Shown here: positions 23,476 through 31,933 of the stretch, one piece after another | Numbering within the stretch: position 1 is the first letter of the stretch | Layout of the letters: every line of letters begins with the position of its first letter | NCBI GenBank assembly: GCA_964402115.1 | Contig: CAYOBW010000016.1 | Coordinates: forward strand, 1 to 50,099 | Source of the DNA: CAYOBW01 sp964402115 | GTDB taxonomy: Bacteria; Verrucomicrobiota; Kiritimatiellia; UBA8416; CAYOBW01 | DNA: 50,099 nt | Reading direction: 5' to 3' | The notes under the pieces: generated by a model | What the model was told of the DNA's origin: nothing | Database searches by the model: none | The model's input: only the letters and a program-made list of their open reading frames with translations | Made by a program: the position numbers and the translations under genes

Positions 23476-25635
23476 TTATCCATGCCCGGCAAACGCAGCC
23501 TCGACGAAGTTCAGAACGATGCCGATGGGGCGAATGCCGGCACGATCCAGATCGTCGAAGGCCAGGTTCACGGTCGCCCGTGCGGTGCGCGAGGCATCGA
23601 TCACCCAGATGGGACTGTCAGTCAGCAGGGCGAGCAGTTCCGCACTCCGGCTTTCCAAGGAGGCTGGGGCCTCGATCACCACGCAGCCGCATTGCGCCCG
23701 AAGCGTGTCGAGGAGGCGCACCATGGCTTTGCCGTGCAGGCGCTCCGGCAGGTCCCCGGTGTCGGCCAGGAGTTTCAGACAGGTCACGTTCTCCTGAACG
23801 AAGCACACACTCGCCCACTCGGCCTCATCCGAGAGGTAGTCCTCGATTCCGCGCAGGGTCGGCGGCACGCGCAAGACCGGGTTGGCGGCGGCATCGAAGT
23901 CCAGGTAGGCGGTCTTCACGCCCAGTCCGGCCCAGTAGCGGGCCACCTGGAATGCCAGCGTGCTCTTGCCTTCCCCCGTGCGCGCGCTCAGAACTGTCAG
24001 CAGGCGCGGCCCGCCCGCGGCGGACCGTTGGCCGCACCGCTGATAGACAGCCCGACAGACTGGCAGGAATGCGTCCGCCAGCACGGCGGCATCGGTCGTC
24101 GCCACGGTTCCAAGGCAGGGCGCGTTGTAGGCGAGTTCGATCTGCCGGGAAGTCCTCAGTTTCGGATCGAGGAGTTCGACGGCCACGCACAGGCCGGCTC
24201 CGCCGGTCAGGCCGGCCAGAAGCGCCAGGAGGGGAAGCAGCAAGGCCAGTTTTGAGCGCCTGGCCGTCGCCGTGCGGGCCGGCTCCATGGGTTCGAAGTC
24301 GCTGAGGTCCAACGCCGCCGAGAATCTTGCCTCGCTGACGCTTTTCTCCAACGCCCGGCACAATTCATCGGCTGCCGCCCGCCGCTGCAGGAAGCCCGCC
24401 AGCTCAATCTGCTGACGGGGCAGGTGGGCGAATCTACGCTCCACTTCGGTCCGCTCTTCGGTGACTTGCTTGAGGGCTTGTTCGAGGACGCTCCTCTCGG
24501 CTTCCAGTCGCAGTAGTTCCTGCTCGAACTGCCGCTTGGCCGGGTTCGGTTCGTAAACGCGCTCGCGGTTCGCGTCGACGGACTTGTCGGTCAGGGTGCG
24601 GCGCATCTCCTTGATTTCGTCCTCCATGGTCTTGACGCGGGGATTGTCCGGCCCGTACCGCGTGCGGGCTTCCATCAGGGCCAGTTCGGTGTTGGATAGA
24701 CGCTGTTTCAGCGGGTTGTCCTCGTACGACTCCCGCAGCACCTCGTCAGGCAGCTTGGCGATGATGTTGCGATAGTTCTCGATCCGCAGCAGCTGCGAAT
24801 CGTACGCGATCCGCGCCGCGCTGAGGCGTTCAGAAACAAGCGCCACGCTGTCGAGAAAAGCCTTGGTATCGGCTGCCGTTTCCAGCAGGCGATTGGTTGC
24901 CTGAAAGGCCGTCAGCTGATCGTTCAGCGTCTCCAATTCCTTGCGGGCCAGGCCGGCCTGTTGCTGGAACTGCTCGGCGGCCTGGACGGCTTGAGAGCGG
25001 TAGAAGTCGCGGTTGTCGGCCAGCGCGACGCGCACGACCTCGTTGGCGACCTGCACCGCGGAATCGGCCGTGGGCAGATCGTCAACGGTCAAGACGACGA
25101 TTTCAGAGTTCTTGTCCGACTTGGTCTGAACGCGCCACCGGAGTTCTTCCGCGGTCAGTGCGAGATGCAGATTGGTGCGCACGGTGTCCATGTTACTGGT
25201 CCGGCGCAGGAGGCTCAACGCCGTGCTGCGGGCCAGTCCCTGGATCGCGAACGCCGAGCCGGAAGCGGCCAACGCCTGCTTCTGGCGTTCCGTTCGATAG
25301 AGGATGCTGGCATGCGCGTCGTACCTGACGCGGCCGGCTCTCATCGCCCCAAACAATCCCAGGCCCGTGCTCACGATGCCCGCGAGAACAATCAGCCATG
25401 CCCGCCGAAGCAGCCCCCGGCGCAACTTGGCCCAGTCGATGTGCTGGAGCATGTTCTCCGCCGTTACGGGGCGGCGCAGCGGCGGGAGCGCGGGGTCCTT
25501 TTCGCGGGGGGGACCTGCTTCCGGCGACGACGGCGGCTGCATGTGCCCGGCGGCGCCCGGCAGCGCGTCGCTCCGCCCCGCGAACTGGTCGCGGATGCTG
25601 AACCCCTGCCGGGAAGCGTGTTGGGTGTCGCTCAT
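23476..25635 (-). CDS. Wzz/BY-kinase-like chain-length protein with weakened kinase motifs
   Basis: 719 residues. A proline-rich cytoplasmic N-terminus leads to membrane helix 1 (about 79-97), a long periplasmic coiled-coil region (about 215-435), helix 2 (about 462-485) and a cytoplasmic ATPase domain. Walker A is SARTGEGKST (550-559) and Walker A' is YLDFD (577-581). The Walker B position reads CVVIEAPA, with Glu655 where bacterial tyrosine kinases have Asp, and the C-terminus lacks a tyrosine cluster. I infer that chain-length control is kept while autophosphorylation is reduced or lost. Downstream neighbours are the two Wza-like genes. Confidence 0.87.
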   Translation of the reverse strand: MSDTQHASRQGFSIRDQFAGRSDALPGAAGHMQPPSSPEAGPPREKDPALPPLRRPVTAENMLQHIDWAKLRRGLLRRAWLIVLAGIVSTGLGLFGAMRAGRVRYDAHASILYRTERQKQALAASGSAFAIQGLARSTALSLLRRTSNMDTVRTNLHLALTAEELRWRVQTKSDKNSEIVVLTVDDLPTADSAVQVANEVVRVALADNRDFYRSQAVQAAEQFQQQAGLARKELETLNDQLTAFQATNRLLETAADTKAFLDSVALVSERLSAARIAYDSQLLRIENYRNIIAKLPDEVLRESYEDNPLKQRLSNTELALMEARTRYGPDNPRVKTMEDEIKEMRRTLTDKSVDANRERVYEPNPAKRQFEQELLRLEAERSVLEQALKQVTEERTEVERRFAHLPRQQIELAGFLQRRAAADELCRALEKSVSEARFSAALDLSDFEPMEPARTATARRSKLALLLPLLALLAGLTGGAGLCVAVELLDPKLRTSRQIELAYNAPCLGTVATTDAAVLADAFLPVCRAVYQRCGQRSAAGGPRLLTVLSARTGEGKSTLAFQVARYWAGLGVKTAYLDFDAAANPVLRVPPTLRGIEDYLSDEAEWASVCFVQENVTCLKLLADTGDLPERLHGKAMVRLLDTLRAQCGCVVIEAPASLESRSAELLALLTDSPIWVIDASRTARATVNLAFDDLDRAGIRPIGIVLNFVEAAFAGHG

Positions 25636-25644
25636 AAGATCGCA

Positions 25645-26478
25645 TCAGCCGAATTGCGCCTCGAAATCCTCTGTGATCAACCGAAGCATATTAGCGTCTA
25701 TGGCCGGTTGCCGCAACAGGCATGCCCGGTCCACAGCCAGTTTGCAGACCCTGTTGATCTGGCGGGGACACCCGCCGGAGAACTCGAAAAGCAGGTCCAG
25801 GCCGTCCCTGTCGAACAGCTCCGCCTGCGGCGCCTGCGCCACCGCCAGGCGATGGCGCACGTAGGGGGGGACTTCCTCTCGCGTCAGATAGCCGAGGTGA
25901 TAGATCAGTCCCAGGCGCTGGTACACCTGCGGCAGCGCCCGCAGTCTGGCCTTGAGTTCCGGTTGGCCGGAGAGGATCACGCTCACCGGCGAGACGCCGG
26001 TCGCGAGCGGATTCGTGAGGCATTTCAGCGTATCCAGACACGCCTCGTCCATGAACTGGGATTCGTCGAGTACGATCAGGAGATGGCGTCCGCCGTCGAC
26101 GATGGTCTCCCGCAGGAGCCGCTGGAATTCAAGGATGAGGCTGGCACAGTCGGAAGGGGCTCCCGGGGGGCGATCGCCCCCCCTGAGTTGACGGTTGATC
26201 TCCAGCAGGACATGCTCGCGCGTTCCGGTGGTTGTGAAGACCATGACCTGCCGGTAGAGATCCGGGCGGAGACGGGTTGCCAGCACCTGCAGGGTCAGCG
26301 TCTTGCCGGCGCCGATCTCTCCGGTCAGGGCGGCAAGCCCCATGCTGCGATCGACGGCGAAATACAGCAAGCGCGCGAGGGCTTCACCGTGCGCGCGGCT
26401 TTCGAAGAAGAAGGCAGGATCGGGGCCCGCGTCGAACGGTGGTTTGGCCAACTTCAAGAAATCCAGGTAGGTCATCAT
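25645..26478 (-). CDS. ExeA-like AAA ATPase of EPS clusters
   Basis: 277 residues. It begins YLDFLKLAKPPFDAGPDPAFFF, the standard opening of the ExeA/GspA and exosortase-locus ATPase family. Walker A is GEIGAGKT, Walker B is LLIVLDESQ, and arginine-finger-like residues lie near the C-terminal ECRPRQ-type region (GGCPRQINRVCKLA). Proteins of this type accompany EPS genes in many exosortase/PEP-CTERM bacteria, but no exosortase is seen here. No membrane helix or peptidoglycan-binding domain is fused. It starts in an ATGA overlap of the preceding GT4 gene stop. Confidence 0.85.
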   Translation of the reverse strand: MMTYLDFLKLAKPPFDAGPDPAFFFESRAHGEALARLLYFAVDRSMGLAALTGEIGAGKTLTLQVLATRLRPDLYRQVMVFTTTGTREHVLLEINRQLRGGDRPPGAPSDCASLILEFQRLLRETIVDGGRHLLIVLDESQFMDEACLDTLKCLTNPLATGVSPVSVILSGQPELKARLRALPQVYQRLGLIYHLGYLTREEVPPYVRHRLAVAQAPQAELFDRDGLDLLFEFSGGCPRQINRVCKLAVDRACLLRQPAIDANMLRLITEDFEAQFG

Positions 26479-27719
26479 AGCTGGGCCGGAGCGCCGAGTC
26501 CGTGGTCTGCCGTGGCCGGTGTGCGTCCCTCCATCAGCGCAAGCAGAACGCGCTTCATCCGCGCCATGTACGGGTCGAAAGCGTAGGCTTGGTTCACGAA
26601 CGCGCGCCCTTGGGCGCCGAGTCGGCGGGCCTGCTCCTTGTCAGTCAGCAACTCGTCAATCCGCGCGGCCATGACTTGCAGGTTCATCCAGGGGATCAGG
26701 AACCCTGTTTCGCCGTCCTTCAGCCAGTCCCGTATGCCGCCGGCGTCGAACCCCACAACCGGCAGGCCATAGCGCAGAACCTCCAGGCCGATGGTTGCAA
26801 TGGGTTCGGGCCACACGGACGGGACGGCGACCAGACTTGCCTCGCGGTAGATCTCCGCCATCGTGTCGAACGACACGAAGCCGTGGAAACGAACCCGGTC
26901 CTGGAGCTTCAGCTTGCGCGTCAGCTTCTCGCAGTAGGCCTGGTGCGATCCCGAGCCGAGCACGGCGAGCTCAAACGGCGCGCGGCAGAGCGCCAGGGCG
27001 CGCAGAAGCACGTCCAACCCCTTGCCCCGGATGATCTGGCCGGCGAACACGATCAGGTTCCGCGCCGAGAACGAGCTGCTGAACGCCGTGGTCGCGGGCG
27101 CGGGGATGGGCGGAAAGACAAGGATGCGTTCGGGTGGAAAACCCTGCCGAATCAGCTCGTCGCGCATGTAGTGGGTGACGACAAACTGGGCCGTGAATTG
27201 CCGGCTCAACGCGATGCAGCGCATCTGGCGGCCATAGCCGACCCATTGCAGGCCGAACCGTCCGCGCGAACGGTCGCGTTTGATCGAAGCCAGGCACGGG
27301 AACAGGCAGCAGGGCCCCGCCTGCTTCACGCAAATGCGCCGGTTCCACGGGAAATACTTGTAGCTGCGCATGCAGTAGATGTCGTGGTCGTGCTCCATCC
27401 GGACCAGCGGGCGGCCAGCTGCCACGAGGGCTTCCAGCACGGGAATCGCGACGCATTTGTGGACATAGACCAGGTCGGGATTCAACTGCTCCAGGGCCCG
27501 GTCCACCTCGCGCCGGACCGTAACGGCGGGTCCGCCGAAGTCCACGGCAACGGCCTCGGGGAAAACGGCCTCGAAAGCCGCCTCGTCCCGTCCGCTGCGG
27601 TTCCAGTACAGGCAGGCCAGGGCGAAGTCCTCCCGCAAACGCGGGGCCGTGACCAGGATGTTCTGTTCCGCCCCGGCCAGGCGTCCAAACGTCTCATGAA
27701 CCAGCAGAATTTTCTTCAT
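26475..27719 (-). CDS. GT4-family glycosyltransferase
   Basis: 414 residues. KKILLVHETFGRLAGAEQNIL is the N-terminal GT4 loop, NLIVFAGQIIRGKGLDVLLRAL starts the second Rossmann domain, and SVWPEPIATIGLEVLRYGLPVVGFD carries the E-x7-E site. A middle segment with several Cys residues (CVKQAGPCCLFPCL) is typical of one GT4 subgroup. It is expected to extend the lipid-linked EPS unit. Its stop overlaps the start of the ExeA-like gene, and it follows the unknown alpha-helical gene by 21 bases. Confidence 0.9.
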   Translation of the reverse strand: MKKILLVHETFGRLAGAEQNILVTAPRLREDFALACLYWNRSGRDEAAFEAVFPEAVAVDFGGPAVTVRREVDRALEQLNPDLVYVHKCVAIPVLEALVAAGRPLVRMEHDHDIYCMRSYKYFPWNRRICVKQAGPCCLFPCLASIKRDRSRGRFGLQWVGYGRQMRCIALSRQFTAQFVVTHYMRDELIRQGFPPERILVFPPIPAPATTAFSSSFSARNLIVFAGQIIRGKGLDVLLRALALCRAPFELAVLGSGSHQAYCEKLTRKLKLQDRVRFHGFVSFDTMAEIYREASLVAVPSVWPEPIATIGLEVLRYGLPVVGFDAGGIRDWLKDGETGFLIPWMNLQVMAARIDELLTDKEQARRLGAQGRAFVNQAYAFDPYMARMKRVLLALMEGRTPATADHGLGAPAQL

Positions 27720-27740
27720 AGCTGACCCGGGCCCCGTCGC

Positions 27741-29021
27741 TCACAGCCGGCAGGCCTCCGGCCAGACCGTCCGCTTGCGCCAGACGAACCAATCGTCCTT
27801 TCCGCTTCGCAACGTCATCGTGGCGGCATCCTCCGCGAATTCCGCCCGTTGTCCCCGCACGCAGACCGTCCGGCGGACGGGTTCGCAGGTTGCGGCGGGA
27901 ACCGTATCCGCGCCGAGTCGCGCCAGCAGCGCATAGACTTTGTCCGCCCAGCCGCACACCGGCCATGCATCGCGCCAATCCTGTCGGCCGGGCTTGGGTG
28001 CGCCGGCGCCGAACCCCACGGCCGTATCGAAAGCGCCGGAGGCTGTTTGCCGTTCGAGCAGCCAGCGCACGTGCACGCTGGCCAGCGCAGCGTCCAGGCT
28101 ATCCGTCCGGTCGAGGGCCGTCAGCGTGCCGGCGGTCGCGCCCAGGAACAGCGGCGCCACGCGTGCCGGACGGTTGGCGTAGACCATGGAGGGGACGCCG
28201 CCAGCCGGCAGCAGGGCTTGGCGCACGAAGTCCGTCAGCGCGTCGCGGGCCGCAGCGAAGCGGGCCTCGCCGGTATACCGATGCAGGCGCGCCAGCGCAG
28301 GCAGGCAGCGGGCCGCCAGGTAAGGCGAGGCCGACGCGCCTTCGCGATTGGAGACCGGCAAAGCCCCTGCCAAGGGGCCGGTGCGGACCTGGCTTTTCAG
28401 GAGCGAGTCCGCGGCCCCCGTCACGAATGGCAGCCAGCGCTGCGCCGTGTCCGTCAACTCCGCGTAATCGCACAGCGTCTCCACGATCGCCGCCACGGCG
28501 GGCGGCGAGTATATCTCGAACTCGCTCTGCAGCCAGTTGTTGAACGTACCCAGGACCTTGTTCCAGAGCTCCTTGACCAGCCGCCGTTCCACGAACCGCT
28601 CGATCATGGCCGCCGTGCCGTCGGGCCAGGGCCGTCCCTGCTCCTGCAGATACCGGCCCGTACGCAGGACGGCGGCCATCATGGCCGGCTCATACGGCAT
28701 GCCGCCCTCGAGGGGGTTGCTCTCGAAGAAGGAGTTGCGGAATGCGCCGTTGGCCAACTGGGCCTGCCGCAGATCCCTCAGCGCCGCCTCCATGCGCGCG
28801 ATATAGGCGGCATCCCCGGTGCGGCGGTGAAGGGCGATCCAGCCGTCGAGCAGCCCCTCCCAGCGCCAGTCGTGACCGGGTCCGCACCAGGCCATGGCGA
28901 CACCGCGCAGGCCCACCACCGGGCCATAGTAGCCACCCGCTCCCCGCAGCGTTTCGAGCCAAGCGTCCAGGCGGCCCAGCGCGATTCCCGCGGCTTCCGA
29001 TTCAGGCTTTGACAAGTTCAT
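27741..29021 (-). CDS. conserved-looking alpha-helical protein, possible alpha/alpha-toroid
   Basis: 426 residues with no signal peptide and no membrane helix. Alternating helices with aromatic and glycine-rich turns (GGYYGPVVGL, WEGLLDGWIALHRRTG, GGVPSMVYANRP, RQDWRDAWPVCGWADKVYALLARL) suggest the alpha/alpha-toroid fold shared by glycoside hydrolases, epimerases and lyases acting on polysaccharides. No catalytic signature is recognised, so no reaction is assigned. The 20-base overlap with the preceding nitroreductase-methyltransferase gene places it in the same transcript. Confidence 0.65.
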   Translation of the reverse strand: MNLSKPESEAAGIALGRLDAWLETLRGAGGYYGPVVGLRGVAMAWCGPGHDWRWEGLLDGWIALHRRTGDAAYIARMEAALRDLRQAQLANGAFRNSFFESNPLEGGMPYEPAMMAAVLRTGRYLQEQGRPWPDGTAAMIERFVERRLVKELWNKVLGTFNNWLQSEFEIYSPPAVAAIVETLCDYAELTDTAQRWLPFVTGAADSLLKSQVRTGPLAGALPVSNREGASASPYLAARCLPALARLHRYTGEARFAAARDALTDFVRQALLPAGGVPSMVYANRPARVAPLFLGATAGTLTALDRTDSLDAALASVHVRWLLERQTASGAFDTAVGFGAGAPKPGRQDWRDAWPVCGWADKVYALLARLGADTVPAATCEPVRRTVCVRGQRAEFAEDAATMTLRSGKDDWFVWRKRTVWPEACRL

Positions 29022-30444
29022 AGGCCAGTGAGCTGGAGCAGAACCTTCCTTTACCTTCCGTTACGTAACGCTGCGAGCACCAGTCCGTCAGCCGGTCCGC
29101 GGCGGCGTGTCTGCCGAGCCGGCTGCAGCATGCCGCCGCGAACGCAACGGCCTTCACGTGCGCCGGCTGCAGGCCGAAGGCGGCGGTTACACGAAACCCG
29201 GTCTCGTGGAGCAGCCGCTCGACCGTTCCCGGCTCGAACTTGCGCTCGGGGCCGCGATTCCAGTTGCGACCCAGCGAGTAGTTCTTCCGCCGCATCCGTT
29301 TGTAGCGATACATGTGCGGGTAGAAACGGTTGGAGACGACCAGCAGCACGCGTCCGTCGGCCGCCAGCACGCGGTGCATCTCGCGCAGCAGCGGCCGCGG
29401 ATCCTCGAAGTGCTCCAGACGCTCGTAGCAGGACATGACCTGCACATGGCCGTCCGGCAGGGGAATGGCGAGGCGCTCGGCTTCTGCGTTGACAAGGCAG
29501 GTGACATTGCCGGGAGGATTCACTTGCCGGAAACGCTCGGTGATGTACCGCGCGATCCCCGGCGTCAGATCATAGGCGAAAAGCTCCTTGAACTGTCCCC
29601 CGCAGGCGTTCAGCAGCTGCAGCACGATGTCGCCGTTGAAGGACAGTACGTCGAAGACGCGAGGCGCGGCGAAGCGCGCGATCAGCATGCCGAGCCGGCC
29701 GATCATGAACTGAAACTTGGCCGAGAACCGCGCGTCGGAATCGACGTGCAGCGTTTTGCCGTCGATGTGGACACCCTTGTACCACAGCAGCTTGTCGCGG
29801 AAGTCGGCGATCTGGCCGAGCTTCCACCGGTGCGGTCGGATGTCGGCGTGGTAGCGTTCGTGCGTCAGCTTGAACGCGTTGTAGCTGAGGACATCCTCGA
29901 CGGGACGGCGATTGGGCGACGGCGGGTCGTCATCGCGCCAGCCGACGCACACCAGGCCGAAGCTGCGCAGATACGGCGGCACGCCCAGCGCCTTCGCAAT
30001 GCCGGCCGGCCGCCGGATCCCGCCGAGATAAATGGCGCCGAGCCCGTGCGCTTCCGCCGCGAGCAGGATGGCGCCGATGGTCATGCCGACCGTCACTTCC
30101 GCCGTACGGCAGGGATTGCGGGTCTCGAGCGACGTATCGTAAAACACCGCGATCAGCGCGGGTGCGTCATAGAGGTAGGACTGCTGCGCGTCGCTGAGAG
30201 CGGACACCTTGACCTTCAGCGCGGGTTCCGTTACCACCACGAAGTGCCACAGTTGCCGGTTGCAGGAGGTGGGCAGGAGCGTGGCGGCCCGGATCAAGCG
30301 CTCCAACAGGGGGCGGGGGACCGGCGCCTCCTTGAACATCCGCGTGCTCCTCCGCCGCTCAAGGAGCTCCATGAACGCCGCGCCTCCGGGGGCCTGGTTC
30401 GTTTCTTCCGCCGACGGCGGCACGCTCGCAACTCCAGTTGTCAT
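29002..30444 (-). CDS. nitroreductase-methyltransferase fusion protein
   Basis: 480 residues. Residues about 25-185 are a nitroreductase-fold domain (ELLERRRSTRMFKEAPVP, TSCNRQLWHFVVV, AILLAAEAHGLGAIYLGGI), which normally binds FMN. Residues about 240-480 are a class I SAM-dependent methyltransferase with VMSCYERLEHFEDP and EMHRVLAADGRVLLVVSN. Its glycine-rich motif I is weak (VFDVLSFNGD), so SAM binding needs testing. One continuous frame joins the two. The reaction is unknown; redox tailoring plus methylation of a sugar or lipid is plausible. Confidence 0.8.
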   Translation of the reverse strand: MTTGVASVPPSAEETNQAPGGAAFMELLERRRSTRMFKEAPVPRPLLERLIRAATLLPTSCNRQLWHFVVVTEPALKVKVSALSDAQQSYLYDAPALIAVFYDTSLETRNPCRTAEVTVGMTIGAILLAAEAHGLGAIYLGGIRRPAGIAKALGVPPYLRSFGLVCVGWRDDDPPSPNRRPVEDVLSYNAFKLTHERYHADIRPHRWKLGQIADFRDKLLWYKGVHIDGKTLHVDSDARFSAKFQFMIGRLGMLIARFAAPRVFDVLSFNGDIVLQLLNACGGQFKELFAYDLTPGIARYITERFRQVNPPGNVTCLVNAEAERLAIPLPDGHVQVMSCYERLEHFEDPRPLLREMHRVLAADGRVLLVVSNRFYPHMYRYKRMRRKNYSLGRNWNRGPERKFEPGTVERLLHETGFRVTAAFGLQPAHVKAVAFAAACCSRLGRHAAADRLTDWCSQRYVTEGKGRFCSSSLAYELVKA

Positions 30445-30459
30445 CGGGAACAGTCTCTC

Positions 30460-31848
30460 CTATTGCGTGGCCGCCTGCAAGGGCCGAAGTCCGGGCTTTT
30501 CGTCACGCCGGGCATACCAGCCTGCGACCGTAAGGCCGACGAACAGCATCATCATAAAATACATAGGCGTTTGTCGATAACCGAGCTGCAGGCAACTCTG
30601 CAGGTGGTCCACCAGGACCGCCGTGCAGCCCGCCAGCGCCAGAGTATGCAGCAAGTTCGTGCGTGAGCGAAAGTAGAAGGGGACGGCCAGGGCAAAGTAC
30701 CGGACCCAGAGGATCGCCAGCGCGATCACGCCGGGCAGGCCGACCTCGCCGAGATTCAGATACCAGTTGTTGTGCGCGGGCGTGCCGGGCGGGAGGTCGG
30801 GATCCACTTGTTCGGCATAGCGCGACCAGGACCATGCCGAGAAGTTCCCGAAGCCCACGCCCCAGGGATGCTCCTTTGCCATCAACCTCGCCTCCGCGTT
30901 GTAGAGCCCCCGGTAGGCCATGTCGTCTGCCGCGCTCTGCTGTTTCACGAAGCGATTCAACAGGGTGTCCATCGCAATGAGCAGCACAATCCCGGCTGCG
31001 ACGACCCCAAGTGCGATCAGGGCCACGTTCTTGAGGTTGAGATGCCGCGGCAGCAAGAAGATCGTGTTGAGCCAGATGCCGAACACCAGGGCCGCCAGGC
31101 CTCCCCGGGAGATGGTCAGGATGACGGAAATGGCGCAGAGAAACGTGAGGAGTCCGAACCAGATGCTGGGGCCCATCTTCCGGCTTTGGAGCACGAACGC
31201 ATACATGAACGTACCCATCATGGCCATGTAGGTGGCCAGGCTGTTCGGGTGTCCGAGCGTGGTCCGCACCCGGTTGACGCCGTGCACGTAGCGGGAGGTC
31301 AGCGCCAGGTACCCCATGTAGAAGACCGTCAGGGCGATGCCCCACAATACGGCCCGGGCGGACTTATCGTCGCGCACGTAATTGACCACCACCAGGTAGA
31401 GCACGAAGCCGCGTGCGATCTTCATGAGCTCGAAGAGCGGATAGAGCCCCACCTCGAAGACGTCATAGGGTACCGTCTTGGCCTCCGGCGGCACGGGCAG
31501 AGACGGTCCCGCCAGCGACCAGGCGACCACGCCGACGAGCAGATACAGGGCCGTGGGCCAGGTGAGCGGCGGAAACCAGCGCATGGGATACTGTTTCCGT
31601 TTGAGCAGCATGAAGCCCAGCAACACGAGGACGCAGAGGTCCACGACGCTCATTTCAAAACCGCGGGTGTTGGCACGGTAGAACTCGCGGGACATGAAGT
31701 TGATGCCGACCAGGTCCGGTTCGCACGTGGCCCACACCAGCACGCCCATGACAATACGCGTGAGTGCCGGCCTGGCCAGACAGGCGCCGATGGCGCAAGG
31801 GACGCCCAGTAACACGCTGAGAATGAAGATGATATGCTTGGCTTCCAT
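30460..31848 (-). CDS. O-antigen ligase/Wzy-like membrane polymerase
   Basis: 462 residues with about 11-12 membrane segments, start chosen at 31848 (MEAKHIIFILSVLLGV) because the first helix begins there. TTLGHPNSLATYMAM and a large periplasmic loop containing HPWGVGFGNFSAW followed by PGTPAHNNWYLNLGEVGLPG are the Wzy_C/O-antigen ligase hallmarks. It should polymerise or ligate EPS repeat units in the periplasm. It is first in the minus-strand operon, about 40 bases after a predicted promoter, divergent from the STAS-tailed glycosyltransferase. Confidence 0.9.
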   Translation of the reverse strand: MEAKHIIFILSVLLGVPCAIGACLARPALTRIVMGVLVWATCEPDLVGINFMSREFYRANTRGFEMSVVDLCVLVLLGFMLLKRKQYPMRWFPPLTWPTALYLLVGVVAWSLAGPSLPVPPEAKTVPYDVFEVGLYPLFELMKIARGFVLYLVVVNYVRDDKSARAVLWGIALTVFYMGYLALTSRYVHGVNRVRTTLGHPNSLATYMAMMGTFMYAFVLQSRKMGPSIWFGLLTFLCAISVILTISRGGLAALVFGIWLNTIFLLPRHLNLKNVALIALGVVAAGIVLLIAMDTLLNRFVKQQSAADDMAYRGLYNAEARLMAKEHPWGVGFGNFSAWSWSRYAEQVDPDLPPGTPAHNNWYLNLGEVGLPGVIALAILWVRYFALAVPFYFRSRTNLLHTLALAGCTAVLVDHLQSCLQLGYRQTPMYFMMMLFVGLTVAGWYARRDEKPGLRPLQAATQ

Positions 31849-31893
31849 GGAACCCGGCCTCGCCCGGAAAACACTTCCAAACAGGCTGCCTCT

Positions 31894-31920
31894 CCTATAC
31901 CATCCGGGACGGAGTGTCAA
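31894..31920 (-). promoter_or_regulatory. sigma70-like promoter for the minus-strand EPS operon
   Basis: Reading on the minus strand: a perfect -35 TTGACA (31920-31915), a 15-base spacer, and TATAGG (31899-31894) preceded by TG one base away, an extended -10. The spacing is short but the extended -10 compensates. Transcription would begin near 31887, about 40 bases before the O-antigen-ligase-like start. The reverse reading gives TATACC (31896-31901) for the divergent gene, so the two transcripts may compete. Confidence 0.5.
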
Positions 31921-31933
31921 CCGGAGTCTCCTG

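Noticed and set aside
25645..26478. Exosortase/PEP-CTERM system suggested by the ExeA-like ATPase
   Set aside because: No exosortase gene and no PEP-CTERM tail is visible in the window; the ATPase family is also found in EPS loci without them.
24961..26586. 541-codon open frame opposite the Wzz-like and ExeA-like genes
   Set aside because: It is antisense to two recognised genes and has no motif, signal or ribosome-site support.
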